From positions 592,220 to 656,219 of the forward strand of contig CAWJFY010000009.1 of assembly GCA_963842295.1 (NCBI GenBank): DNA of 64,000 bases. Direction: 5' to 3'. How positions within the stretch are numbered: the first letter of the stretch is position 1; each line of letters opens with the position of its first letter. This document shows, in pieces, positions 49,759 to 59,484 of the stretch. Origin of the DNA: JAJNBA01 sp963842295 (lineage in GTDB: Bacteria; Actinomycetota; UBA4738; HRBIN12). The notes below the pieces were generated by a model. The model did not search any database. It saw nothing but the letters and a program-made list of their open reading frames with translations, and was not told where the DNA came from. The position numbers and the translations under genes were made by a program.

Positions 49759-52700
49759 ATGATGCGAAGGATCATTGCGTCGAGTCTGAAGTTCCGGCGC
49801 CTTCTCGTGGCCCTCGCCGTTGGGCTGGTCGCGGTTGGCGTGACCCAGATCGGGAGCGTTCCGGTCGATCAGCTCCCCGAGTTCGGTCCCACGATGGTGG
49901 AGGTCCGGACGGAGGCTCTCGGGCTCTCGGCCACCGAGGTCGAGCAGCTCATCACGGTTCCCCTCGAGCAGGACCTGCTGAACGGGATCGCGTTCGTCGA
50001 TGAGATCCATTCGGAGTCACTGCCGGGGCTCTCGTCCGTGGTGATGGTCTTCGAGCCCGGCACCGCGTTGCTGGACGCCCGACAGGTCGTGCAGGAGAAG
50101 GTCTCCGAGGCGGCCGTGGCTCTCCCTGGGGTCTCGGCGCCGCCGCAGATGCTCCAGCCCTATTCCTCCACGAGTCGCGTGCTCTCGGTCCGGTTGTCGT
50201 CGGAGACGATGCCGCCGATCCAGATGTCCGAGCTGGCCAAGTGGACGATCGCTCCGCGCCTGCTCGGGGTGCAGGGCGTCGCAAACGTCTCGATCTGGGG
50301 ATTCCGCGACCGACAGCTGCAGGTGCTCGTCGACCCCGATCGACTTCGGGACGCCGACCTCACGCTGCAGCAGATCATCAACACGACCGGCAACTCCCTC
50401 TGGTCCTCACCCCTGACCTTCCTCGAGGCGTCCACACCGGGAACCGCGGGGTTCATCGACACGCCGAACCAGCGCTTCGGGATCCGTCACGAGAACCCGA
50501 TCAAGACCGCCGACGACCTGGCACAGATCCCGATCGAGGACGACGAGGGCAACGCCGTGATCGTCGATGGACGGTCGGTGCTGCTCGGCGACGTCACCGA
50601 ACTGGTCGAAGACCACCAGCCACTGATCGGTGACGCGGTCTTCCCCGAGGGCAAGTCCGGGCTGATGCTGGTCGTGGAGAAGTTCCCGGATGCGAACACC
50701 GTCGAGGTGACGCAGGGCGTCGAGGAAGCGCTCGACTCGCTCGGTCAGGGACTCGGTGGGATGGAGGTCGACACCTCCCTCTTCCGACCGGCGGACTACG
50801 TCGAGACGTCCACCGGCAACGTGGCGATGGCGCTGGCGATCGGGGGTCTCCTCCTCATCGTCGTCCTCGTGCTCCTGCTCGCATCGTGGCGCACGGTCGT
50901 CACCGCCGTCGCCGCGATCGTCGTCTCGTTGGCCGTCGCCGGCACGATCCTGATGGTCCGCGACGTCACGCTGAACCTGATGCTGCTCGCCGGGCTGGTG
51001 ATGGCGCTCGGGATCCTGGTCGACGACGCCGTCACGGACGTGCATCAGATCGCCGAACGGCTGAGAACGCGCGCCGAGAGCGGCGCCGGTTCGCCCGCGT
51101 GGCGGCGGGTGCTGGATGCCTCGCTGGCGATGCGGAGCTCCTTGCTCTTCGCCACGTTCATCGTGATCGCCGCGGTCGTCCCTGGCTTCTTCCTCGACGG
51201 CCAGGCAGGGGCCTTCCTGCCCCCGGTCCTCGTCTCGTACCTGCTCGCGATCGGCGCCTCGATGCTGGTCGCGCTGGTCCTGACTCCCGGCCTGGGTCTG
51301 ATGCTCCTCTCCAAGCCGTCAGAACCACGGGAGTCCCCGGTCGTCCGCTGGATCAAGGGACGGCACGAGTCGAGCGTGACCAGGGCCGTCCGGCGTCCCC
51401 GGTGGGCGTACGGCGCGATGGGCGTGGCGTTGGTGGCCGGACTCGATGACGTTCCCGTTCCTCGACCGCGACCCGTCCGTCAGGCTCAAGGAGAGCGACC
51501 TCCTCGTTCGGTGGGATGCGGCTCCGGGAACCTCGCTCCCCGCGATGAACGAAGCCACCGCCGAGGTCGTGGACGAGCTGGGCGCGATCCCAGGCGTCGA
51601 CCAGGTGGCCGCCCACGTGGGACGTGCGGTGCACTCGGACCAGATCGTCAACGTGAACAGCGGCGAGATCTGGCTCAACATCAACGAGTCCGCCGACCAC
51701 GACGAGGCCGTTGCCTCGATCGAACGGGTGCTCTCATCTCACGACGAACTGGCTCACCGGGTGACCACGTATCCGGAACAGCGGATCGCGGACATCCTGT
51801 CGGGACGGGATCGGGACGTCGTCGTCCGGGTCTACGGCGGCAACGCGGAGATCCTCGAAGCGAAGGCGGAGGAGATCCAGAGCGCGCTCTCAGGGATCCC
51901 GGGGATCGAGCGGGCGGCGGTCGAGACCGTGCCGGGCGAGCCGACGATCGAGGTCGAGGTGGACCTCCAGCGCGCCCAGCGGTTCGGTGTGAAGCCGGGC
52001 GACGTGCGTCGTGCGGCGGCGATCCTCCTGGCCGGCCTGCCCGTGGGCAACCTCTTCGAGGAGCAGAAGGTCTTCGACGTGGTGGTGTGGGGCTCCCCCG
52101 ACATCAGGCGGTCGACCGCCGACGTGGAGCAGCTGCTGATCGACACGCCTGGAGGGGACCACGTCCGCCTGAGCCAGGTCGCCGACGTTCGGGTCGTGGA
52201 GAACCCGACCGTGCTCCGGCACGAAGCCGTGTCCAACTACGTCGACGTCAGCGCCGACATCGCAGGTCGCGACGCGGGCGCCGTGCTCGCGGACGTCGAC
52301 ACAGCGATCGCTGGCGTGGAGTTCCCATTGGAGCACCACGCGGAGGTCCGCGGCGCGGCGACGGATTCCGACGCCTCCCCCTCGCGGGTCCTCGGGGTCG
52401 CGATCACCGCGGCGCTCGCGATCTTCCTCCTCCTGCAGGCGGCGTTCACGAGCTGGCGACTGGCGATCCTCGCGTTCGCCGCGCTCCCGGTTGCGCTCGT
52501 CGGCGGGATCCTCGCCGCGCTCATCGCGGGCGGGACGATCGGACTCGGGGCGTTCGCCGGGATGCTCGCGGTGCTGGGGCTCACCGGCCGCAGCGTCGTG
52601 CTGATGATCAGGCACTACCAGTACCTCGAACGCGACGAAGGCGAGACCTTCGGCGACGAGCTCGTGCTGAGAGGCACGCAGGAGCGGCTGATCCCGACCG

Positions 52701-52954
52701 TCGTGACGGCACTGGGCACGATCGTCGCGTTCGCGCCCCTGCTCGTGATGGGCGACGTCGCCGGGATGGAGATCGTTCGTCCGATGGCGATCGTGATGAT
52801 CGGCGGCCTCGTGGCCTCCACGCTGCTCGTGCTCTTCGTGCTGCCGCCCCTCTACCGGATGCATGGGTTCGTCGCGAAGCGGGACACCGTTGCCGACGAG
52901 CTGATCTTCTTGCCCGAGACGCCGGTCGAGGTCGAGCCGGTGAGCGGAGGTTGA
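49759..52954 (+). CDS. RND efflux pump, HME type (one frameshift)
   Basis: This is a CusA/CzcA-like RND permease of 1064 residues once a single extra base near 51444-51447 (actcgatgacg) is removed. The first half starts MMRRIIASSLKFRRLLVALAVG, has QLPEFGPTMVEV, the pore-domain SLPGLSSVVMVF and in TM4 LGILVDDAVTDVHQI with the acidic residues of the proton relay. The second half begins TFPFLDRDPSVRL and includes SRVLGVAITAALAIFLLLQAAF and the last membrane bundle. ATG 49759 follows GGGAGGG. It is followed after 2 bp by a mini adaptor lipoprotein and then by a second RND gene. Substrate is probably a metal ion but not proven. Confidence 0.82.
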
Positions 52955-52956
52955 GG

Positions 52957-53397
52957 ATGGAGGCCGGATCGATGCGTCGTGGGCGTCGTCTCGCATGGCT
53001 GGCACCACTCTGCGCCGTGCTCCTGCTGACCGGTTGCAAGGACCTCGCAGAAGAGGAGGAGGCGGGGTACGAGCCCGCCGCGGTGGAGCCGATCAAGGGG
53101 TCCGAGCTCTCACGCGTGATCCTCACCGACGACGCGGCGCAGCGGATCGGGTTGGCCACCATCCCGGTGGCGAACCAGGGGACGCTGACGGTCGTTCCCG
53201 AGTCCGCCGTGTGGGTGGACGTGAACGGGGACGAGTGGGTCTACACGAACCCCGAAGCCCTCGTCTTCGTCCGGGAACTGGTCGTGGTGGACCGGTACGA
53301 CGACGGGTCGGCGTTCTTGCGTGACGGTCCGGCCGCCGGGACGAAGGTCGCCTCGATCGGCGTCCCGGAGCTGATCGGCTCCGAATTCGGGATCTGA
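52957..53397 (+). CDS. Mini RND adaptor-like lipoprotein
   Basis: The 146-residue protein has a lipobox LLLTGC and then only about 115 residues. These match the C-terminal (membrane-proximal) part of RND periplasmic adaptor proteins: DAAQRIGLATIPV, VVPESAVWVDVNGDEWVYTNPE, FVRELVVVDR and the ending ASIGVPELIGSEFGI. The lipoyl and alpha-hairpin domains of a normal adaptor are missing, so it cannot bridge to an outer channel; that fits a single-membrane host. The ATG is 2 bp after the first RND stop and 34 bp before the second RND gene, so it may serve both pumps. Confidence 0.78.
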   Translation: MEAGSMRRGRRLAWLAPLCAVLLLTGCKDLAEEEEAGYEPAAVEPIKGSELSRVILTDDAAQRIGLATIPVANQGTLTVVPESAVWVDVNGDEWVYTNPEALVFVRELVVVDRYDDGSAFLRDGPAAGTKVASIGVPELIGSEFGI

Positions 53398-53431
53398 CAG
53401 GAAACACGAGCGGGAAAGGACGGACGCGGCG

Positions 53432-56400
53432 ATGTTGCGATGGATCGTAGGATCGAGCCTGAAGTTCCGCTTCATCGTCGCGGCGGCCGCGGCCGCCCTG
53501 ATGTTCTTCGGCGTCCAGCAGCTCCGCCACATGCCCGTGGACGTCTTCCCGGAATTCGCTCCGCCGCGGGTCGAGATCCAGACGCTCGCCCTGGGCCTCT
53601 CGGGCACGGAGGTGGAGTCCCTCATCACGATCCCGATGGAGCAGGCGCTCAACGGCGTCCCCGAGCTCGACGTGATCCGCTCGAAGTCCGTCGAGCAGCT
53701 CTCCCAGATCGAGATGATCTTCAAGCGCGGCGCGGATCTCCTGACCGCCCGGCAACTGGTCGCCGAGCGGATCGCCACCATCGCGCCGACGCTCCCCCGC
53801 TGGGCGGCGCCGCCGGTCATCATCCAGCCCCTGTCGGCGACGAGCCGCGTGATGAAGATCGGCATGACCTCGGACGAGCACTCCCTGATCGACCTGTCGA
53901 TGACGGCGTACTGGAAGGTGCGGGCGAAGCTGCTCCGGGTCCCGGGCGTCGCGAACGTCCTGATCTGGGGCGAGCGGATCAAGATGCCGGCGGTCCAGGT
54001 CGACCCGAAGCTCCTCCGCAAGCACGACCTCACCCTCGAAGAGGTGATGACCGTCACCTCGGATTCGATCGACTCCGGCCTGTTGCGGTTCTCCGAAGGC
54101 GGCTTCATCGGCCGAGGTGGGTTCCTGGACACCGCACAGACGCGACTGCAGGTGCGCCATGCGATCCCGATCATCACCGCGAAGGACCTCGCCCAGATCC
54201 CGATCGTCAAGCGGGGCGGCGACGTCATCCAGTTGAGCGACGTGGCCGACGTCGTCACCACGACGCCCCCGCTGATGGGCGACGGCGTGATCGACGACGG
54301 CCCGGGCCTGTTGCTCGTTGTTCAGAAGCTGCCGTGGGCGAACACCGCGGACGTCACGGCTGGCCTCGATGCGGCGATCGAGGACCTGCGCCCGGCCCTG
54401 CCCGGGATCACGCTCGACCCCACGATCTTCCGGCCAGCGACCTTCATCGAGAACGCGATCGACAACCTCAGCGAGGCCATGATCATCGGGGCGCTCCTGA
54501 TGATCCTGATGCTGGGCGCCTTCCTCTTCGAGTGGCGTACGGCGCTGATCAGCGTCACCGCGATCCCGCTGTCGCTCGTCGGCGCGGGGCTCGTCCTCGC
54601 ATGGATGGACGTCACGATCAACACGATGGTGCTGGCCGGCTTGGTGATCGCCCTGGGGGACATCGTCGACGACGCGATCATCGATATCGAGAACGTCGTG
54701 CGTCGTCTGCGCGAGCATCGTCAGGAAGGTGGGACCAAATCGACGGCACGCGTGATCCTCGAGGCGTCGATGGAGGTCCGCAGCGCGATCGTGTACGCCA
54801 CCCTGATCGAGGTCGTGGCTGTCGTGCCGATCTTCACGCTCGAAGGGCTCTCCGGTTCCTTCTTCGGCCCCTTGGTGGGCGCCTACGCGCTGGCGCTCCT
54901 CGTGTCGATGGTGATCGCGCTGACCGTGACCCCGGCCCTGAGCTTGATCTTCTTCCGGAGCGGGAAGTCACTGCAGCACCGCGTCTCGCCGCTCGTCCCG
55001 CCCCTGCAGCGTGCATACGAGTTCCTGCTGTCGAAGATCATCTACCGCCCCCGGCGGTCGTACGTGGCCGTGGGCGTCACGGCGATGATCGGCGTCGCGC
55101 TGGTCCCATTGCTGGGACAGGATCTGCTGCCTTCCTTCAAGGAGCGCGACTTCCTGATGCACTGGCTCGGCAAGCCGGGCATCTCGAGACCCGAAGAGGT
55201 CCGGACGACGATCCGGGTGAACCGCGAGCTCCTCGAGATCCCCGGCGTCCGCAACGCCGGTTCCCACATCGGCCAGGCGCTCAACTCCGACGAGCCCTAT
55301 GGGATCTACTTCGGGGAGAACTGGGTGAGCGTCGATCCCTCGGTGGACTACGACGCCACCCTGAAGAAGATCCAGGACACCGTCGAAGCGTACCCGGGCA
55401 TCTATCGGGACGTGCAGACGTACCTGAAGGAGCGGATCAGGGAGGTGCTCACGGGGTCGAGCGACGCGATCGTGATCAGGATCTTCGGGGAGGACCTCGG
55501 CGTGCTCCAGGAGAAGGCGAACGAGATCGAGGGCATCCTTGGCGACATCCCGGGGGTGATCGACCCCTTCGTCGACACGGTCGAGGACATCCCCCAGATC
55601 CAGATCGAGGTGAACCTCGACGATGCCCGTGCGTTCGGTCTGAAACCCGGCGACGTCCGCCGGTCCGCCTCGACACTGATCATGGGAGAGGAGGTCGGGG
55701 ACATCTTCCGTCAGGGGCAGACCTACGACATCAACGTCTGGAGCACACCGGAGACCCGCGAGAACCTGACCGACATCGAGAACCTCCTGATCGATACGCC
55801 CTCCGGCGAGCACGTGCGGCTCAAGGACGTCGCTGAGGTCAAGATGGCGCCGACGCCCAACGACATCCACCACGAGGGGCTCTTCCGGAGCATCGACGTC
55901 AGCGCGAACGTGGAAGATCGCGACCTCGGATCGGTGGTCGGCGACCTCGAGGAGGAGCTCGACGACGTCGAGTGGCCGCTCGGGTACCATGCCGAGCTGC
56001 TCGGCGAGTACGCCGAACGCCAGGCCGCGTCCTCCCGCCTCCGGCTGTTCGCGATCGTCGCGGCGCTGGGGGTCTTCCTCCTGCTGCAGGCGTCGTTCGC
56101 CAGCTGGCGGCTCGCCGCCCTGTCGTTCGCCACGCTGCCGATCGCGTTGATCGGCGGCGTGATCGCCGCCTACCTCGGCGGAGGGATCATCTCCCTCGGA
56201 TCGCTGGTCGGCTTCTTCACGGTCCTCGGGATCGTCGCGCGGAACGGGATCATGCTGATCAGCCACTACCAGCATCTCGAGCGCTTCGAGGGCGTGCCGT
56301 TCGGTCCGCAGCTGGTGATCCAGGGGGCCCGCGAGCGGGTCGTGCCGATCATGATGACCGTCCTCACGACGGGACTGGTGCTGATCCCGCTGATCCTCGC

Positions 56401-56557
56401 CGGGCAGATCCCGGGCAACGAGATCGAGCACCCGATGGCGATCGTGATCTTCGGAGGACTGATCACCGCGACGCTGCTCAACCTGTTCGTCGTCCCGGCC
56501 CTCTATCTCCGGTTCGGTAAGCCGCAGAGCGCGGTCCCGATCCCAGCAGCGCCGTGA
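53432..56557 (+). CDS. RND efflux pump, HME type (intact second copy)
   Basis: This 1041-residue RND permease is paralogous to the gene before it. It has the N-terminal MLRWIVGSSLKFRFIVAAAA helix, VDVFPEFAPPRVEIQT, TM4 ALGDIVDDAIIDIENVVRRLR typical of heavy-metal-efflux RND proteins, a second porter half from about residue 535 and the closing bundle ending PMAIVIFGGLITATLLNLFVVPALYL. The frame is intact. ATG 53432 follows GGGAAAGGA. Two HME pumps plus one reduced adaptor, and no outer membrane factor, suggest a hetero-oligomeric pump exporting into the cell wall space. Confidence 0.88.
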   Translation: MLRWIVGSSLKFRFIVAAAAAALMFFGVQQLRHMPVDVFPEFAPPRVEIQTLALGLSGTEVESLITIPMEQALNGVPELDVIRSKSVEQLSQIEMIFKRGADLLTARQLVAERIATIAPTLPRWAAPPVIIQPLSATSRVMKIGMTSDEHSLIDLSMTAYWKVRAKLLRVPGVANVLIWGERIKMPAVQVDPKLLRKHDLTLEEVMTVTSDSIDSGLLRFSEGGFIGRGGFLDTAQTRLQVRHAIPIITAKDLAQIPIVKRGGDVIQLSDVADVVTTTPPLMGDGVIDDGPGLLLVVQKLPWANTADVTAGLDAAIEDLRPALPGITLDPTIFRPATFIENAIDNLSEAMIIGALLMILMLGAFLFEWRTALISVTAIPLSLVGAGLVLAWMDVTINTMVLAGLVIALGDIVDDAIIDIENVVRRLREHRQEGGTKSTARVILEASMEVRSAIVYATLIEVVAVVPIFTLEGLSGSFFGPLVGAYALALLVSMVIALTVTPALSLIFFRSGKSLQHRVSPLVPPLQRAYEFLLSKIIYRPRRSYVAVGVTAMIGVALVPLLGQDLLPSFKERDFLMHWLGKPGISRPEEVRTTIRVNRELLEIPGVRNAGSHIGQALNSDEPYGIYFGENWVSVDPSVDYDATLKKIQDTVEAYPGIYRDVQTYLKERIREVLTGSSDAIVIRIFGEDLGVLQEKANEIEGILGDIPGVIDPFVDTVEDIPQIQIEVNLDDARAFGLKPGDVRRSASTLIMGEEVGDIFRQGQTYDINVWSTPETRENLTDIENLLIDTPSGEHVRLKDVAEVKMAPTPNDIHHEGLFRSIDVSANVEDRDLGSVVGDLEEELDDVEWPLGYHAELLGEYAERQAASSRLRLFAIVAALGVFLLLQASFASWRLAALSFATLPIALIGGVIAAYLGGGIISLGSLVGFFTVLGIVARNGIMLISHYQHLERFEGVPFGPQLVIQGARERVVPIMMTVLTTGLVLIPLILAGQIPGNEIEHPMAIVIFGGLITATLLNLFVVPALYLRFGKPQSAVPIPAAP

Positions 56558-56955
56558 GAGCGGCATGAGATGGCGGAGGTTCAACGACCCCGGCTGTTCG
56601 GGGGGTGATCCCCCCCCGCGGGGTTGGTCACCGTAGCGGCATGCGTCGGAATAGGGGCCAAGGTGAGGCTGCCACGCGGTGATACGACCACCGTTGCGGC
56701 AGCTCATCTCCCACTGAAGACACGGTTCGTCTCGAGCGGCGCCAACCGCCGTGCCTCGCGTGCCTCGTGTCCCTACGGACACGATCGCGTCGGGTTCCCC
56801 ATCGTGATGTGGTCGATCGCGGGGTCGAGCCTGGTGATACGAGGGTTCGTGCTCCCCCTCCGCGTTGCGAGAGCACTGAGCACCGTGCTACCCGGAACAC
56901 GCGTGGGGACGTCCTGTCCCCAACCCCATGCAGTTCGGATCGTGAGGTGATCGAG
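56558..56955. other. 398-bp intergenic region with short hairpins
   Basis: No credible ORF. Features are a GGGGGG/CCCCCC hairpin with TGAT loop at 56600-56615, which may end the RND operon, a 7-bp stem CGTGTCC/GGACACG at 56766-56783, and an imperfect repeat ACCGT(A/T)GCGGCA at about 56629 and 56688. The lipoprotein gene promoter is presumably in the last 100 bp. Confidence 0.4.
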
Positions 56956-57888
56956 ATGCGCCTCCACATCCTCATCGCGGCGTCGATGCTGACCGTGCTC
57001 GCACTCGCCGCTTGCGGGAACAATGCCGTCGCTGGGTCGAACGTCGGCGCGACCCCGACAGATGTCTCCATCCCCAGTGCGGGTGGTTTCACCGACGCCG
57101 CGTACTCACCGCCGTACCCCGTAAACGGGAATGGGTTCGATCCCGCGAACTTCGGCCCGGATTCGGCCGATATCGACAACCCGTACTTCCCCATGGAACC
57201 CGGCACGCAGTTCGTCTACAGGGGATCTTCCGTCGACGACGGCGAACGGATCGATCATGGCGTCGTGTTCACGGTGACCGATCTGACGAAGACGATCGCC
57301 GGCGTCCGGGCGCTCGTCGGATGGGACCGGGACTACAACGAAGAAGGCGTGTTGGAGGAGAAGGAGCTCATGTTCTTCGCCCAAGACATCGACGGGGCCA
57401 TCTGGCACCTCGGTCAGTACCCGGAGATCTTCGACGGGGAACAGTTCGAGGGCGCCGCCCCCTGGCTCGTCGGCTATCTCGACGGCGCCAAGGCGGGGAT
57501 CCTGATGCCCGCGGAGCCGCGGAAAGGAGATCCGGCGTTTTCCGAGGGATACGCTCCACCTCCGTACTTCTGGGAGGACTGGGGAAGGGTGTACAGGACG
57601 GGCCAGGAGACGTGCGTGCCCGTCGACTGCTACACGGACGTCCTGGTGATCGAGGAGTTCGAGCCGCGCAAGCCCGGTGCCTTCCAGCTCAAGTTCTACG
57701 CGCCCGGCGTTGGCAATGTCCGGGTGGACTGGCGAGGCACTAACGAGAAGGAGCGGGAGGTCCTCGTTCTCGCCGAGATCCGGCAGCTCGACGCGGAAGC
57801 GATGGCGGAGGTACGGGCGGAGGCGTACGCGATGGAGGCACACGCGAGTGTGTATGGACTCACACAACCTGCCGAGCAACGTTCCTGA
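56956..57888 (+). CDS. Secreted lipoprotein, DIDNPYFP family (paralogue 1)
   Basis: The 310-residue lipoprotein has the lipobox LAAC and a domain beginning SADIDNPYFPMEPGTQFVYRG, then HGVVFTVTDLTKTIAGVRALVGWDRDY, ELMFFAQDIDGAIWHLGQYPEIFD and AGILMPAEPRKGDPAFSEGY. The pattern of a DNPYFP turn, a beta-rich core and a FFAQD-GxxWxxG segment is shared with the next gene, so the two are duplicates. Function is unknown. ATG 56956 follows GAGGTGAT. A pair CVPVDC may form a disulfide. Confidence 0.75.
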   Translation: MRLHILIAASMLTVLALAACGNNAVAGSNVGATPTDVSIPSAGGFTDAAYSPPYPVNGNGFDPANFGPDSADIDNPYFPMEPGTQFVYRGSSVDDGERIDHGVVFTVTDLTKTIAGVRALVGWDRDYNEEGVLEEKELMFFAQDIDGAIWHLGQYPEIFDGEQFEGAAPWLVGYLDGAKAGILMPAEPRKGDPAFSEGYAPPPYFWEDWGRVYRTGQETCVPVDCYTDVLVIEEFEPRKPGAFQLKFYAPGVGNVRVDWRGTNEKEREVLVLAEIRQLDAEAMAEVRAEAYAMEAHASVYGLTQPAEQRS

Positions 57889-57925
57889 GGAGGAGGATCT
57901 TCAGCCGCTGTTCAGATCCGGCGCG

Positions 57926-57931
57926 TACAGT
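57926..57931 (+). promoter_or_regulatory. -10 box TACAGT, leaderless
   Basis: TACAGT ends 7 nt before ATG 57939, with no Shine-Dalgarno between. Confidence 0.45.
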
Positions 57932-57938
57932 CCCGCGC

Positions 57939-58654
57939 ATGGTCACCGTCCGCCCACCCGTGGGGCGGGTCGTCGGGGCGACGACCCTGCTGGTCCTTTC
58001 GGCGTGTGGGTTCAAGGGATACGACAACCTGGTGGACGGCGGCAGTTGCGACCAAGCATCCGGCCGCTTCTCGCTCGACATCGACAATCCGTACTTCCCG
58101 CTGCCGGTCGGGACAGCGAGTGGTCCTGGAGGGTGAGGAAGGTGGAGCGCATCTGCTGGTTCGGATCATCGTCGCTGGACGAGACAGAGACGGTCGCTGG
58201 TGTCGAGACTCGCGTCGTGGAGGAGTTCGAGTCCGAGAACGGGAGCGTGGTCGAGATCTCTCGCAACTTCTTCGCACAGGCGGCCGATGGGACCGTGTGC
58301 TACTTCGGAGAAGACGTAGACATCTACGACGCGGCCGGCAACATCTCATCTCATCTCGGAACCTGGCGCGCCGGAGAGGGCGACAATCACCCCGGGATCT
58401 TCATGCCGCCGTCGTTGGAAGTCGGGCTTGCCTTTCAGCAGGAGATCGCACCTGGGATCGCTGAGGACCAAGCCAAGGTGATCGCGCTCCGAGCAACCAC
58501 GGAAGTGCCTGCCGGAACCTTCGAGGACACCGTCACGATGCGCGACGGAAGCCCCCTTGATGGAAGCACCGGGGAGAAGGTATACGCATCGGGCATCGGG
58601 CTGATCGTGGATGGACCCGCCGAGCTGACGAGGTACTCGTCGCCCGGAATGTGA
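57939..58654 (+). CDS. Secreted lipoprotein, DIDNPYFP family (paralogue 2, two frameshifts)
   Basis: The frame runs from ATG 57939 (lipobox VLSAC) through SLDIDNPYFPLPVGT, then must drop one base at about 58116 to give RVVLEGEEGGAHLLVRIIV and one base at about 58174 to give LDETETVAGVETRVVEEFES and the rest. The repaired protein has 237 residues and aligns with the upstream paralogue (NFFAQAADGTVCYFGEDVDIYD, GIFMPPSLEVGLAFQQE). Codon use stays coding-like in all three parts. Errors in the assembly are the simplest cause; recent inactivation of a duplicate is the alternative. Confidence 0.7.
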
Positions 58655-58660
58655 CCAGGC

Positions 58661-58675
58661 CGCCCGGGCCGGGCG
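58661..58675. terminator. Possible small terminator hairpin
   Basis: CGCCCG/CGGGCG with a GGC loop lies in the 38-bp convergent gap after the lipoprotein gene. Confidence 0.35.
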
Positions 58676-58692
58676 CTCAGCTCAGGAGAAGA

Positions 58693-59451
58693 TCACGCGC
58701 TCGCGATCAGCTGCGTGTACGGCATGGACTCGACGCCGATCAAGCGCGAGACCAGGTCGCGGAAAACGTACCGGTTGCCGCGATTCCTCGCGTGGAACGT
58801 CTTCTCGTCCTGGAGCGCCGACAGGTGCTTTCCTTTGTGTCCCATCCGCGCTCGGACGATCTCATCGGCTTCCGACACCTCCTGCCGCGGTGGGGAAGCG
58901 TCATCCTTCATCGCTGCCCGGACACGATGGGTGAGGTACCACGCCGTCTTGTAGGAGATGTCGAGCATGCGGGCGAGTTGGTTCGCCGAGATCCCATCCT
59001 GCGATCCACCGATGAGGTACACGGCGAGGAACCATTTCCATAGGGGGAGATGTGAGGCGTGGAAGATGGTCCCTACCCGGACGCTGAACTGATAGTCGCA
59101 CGCGCCGCACTCGAACTGGCCACGGCTCTCGATCCGAGAGATCCCCTTCCTCGCATCGCAGCGCGGGCACCGCACACCCTCGGGCCATCGGAGCTGCTCG
59201 AGGAACATCCGGCACCTGTCCTCCATGTGGTCGGCCAAGAGCTCCGGTCCGGCGCTCGCGTCGGAATCGACGTCGCCGGCTGCCCGCTGCGCTCGCTCGA
59301 TGACGCGCTTGGGGAAGAGAGCCCGGATCGCCTCCTCGGTCGTCACGTCGGAGGGGGCCGCACGGTGAGATGCGCTGTGGAGCAGCACATCCGAAGCCGG
59401 CATCGTCACCACCATCTCTTCGCAGGCATATATCTGGAACCTAGACCCCAT
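58693..59451 (-). CDS. IS1595-type transposase-derived zinc-ribbon/HTH protein without nuclease domain
   Basis: Residues 88-182 match the N-terminal part of IS1595-family transposases: RWPEGVRCPRCDARKG and FECGACDYQFSVRVGTIFH (zinc ribbon, Cys 95, 98, 115, 118), then LPLWKWFLAVYLI and a helix-turn-helix GISANQLARMLDISYKTAWYLTHRVR. In a transposase the DDE/N nuclease domain would follow; here only about 70 residues remain, ending DLVSRLIGVESMPYTQL, with no DDE motif. No terminal inverted repeats flank it. It therefore looks like a domesticated DNA-binding protein. ATG 59451 is the longest start, but ATG 59415 or 59403 fits better with a TAGGTT box at 59438-59443. It lies downstream of a two-component system. 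Confidence 0.75.
   Translation of the reverse strand: MGSRFQIYACEEMVVTMPASDVLLHSASHRAAPSDVTTEEAIRALFPKRVIERAQRAAGDVDSDASAGPELLADHMEDRCRMFLEQLRWPEGVRCPRCDARKGISRIESRGQFECGACDYQFSVRVGTIFHASHLPLWKWFLAVYLIGGSQDGISANQLARMLDISYKTAWYLTHRVRAAMKDDASPPRQEVSEADEIVRARMGHKGKHLSALQDEKTFHARNRGNRYVFRDLVSRLIGVESMPYTQLIASA
59438..59443 (-). promoter_or_regulatory. -10 box TAGGTT of the transposase-derived gene
   Basis: TAGGTT on the minus strand lies 9 bp downstream of a CTGAA direct repeat, the distance used by PhoB/OmpR-type activators. It would require translation from ATG 59415 or 59403. Confidence 0.4.
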
Positions 59452-59452
59452 C

Positions 59453-59472
59453 CGCTGAACGCCCGCTGAACG
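59453..59472 (-). promoter_or_regulatory. Direct repeat CGCTGAACG x2, 11-bp period
   Basis: CGCTGAACG occurs at 59453-59461 and 59464-59472, one helical turn apart (minus strand TTCAG-N6-TTCAG). The same spaced motif occurs at the promoter region of the response regulator. Confidence 0.5.
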
Positions 59473-59484
59473 ACCCTGGGGGTG

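Noticed and set aside
51440..51450. Programmed frameshifting in the RND gene
   Set aside because: No slippery heptamer or strong downstream structure is seen, and other genes in the window show the same one-base defect.
51450..52956. A frame that continues from the first half of the RND gene into the lipoprotein, looking like a 1261-residue fusion
   Set aside because: After the break the continued frame is an Arg/Gly-rich shadow, while the neighbouring frame encodes the second RND half. The lipoprotein has its own start and lipobox.
56600..56617. G6/C8 run as quadruplex or strong terminator
   Set aside because: The single G run and single C run form only a short hairpin; it is listed as a minor feature of the intergenic region and no more.
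58693..59451. An intact insertion sequence
   Set aside because: The DDE/N domain is missing and I could find neither terminal inverted repeats nor a target-site duplication around the gene.
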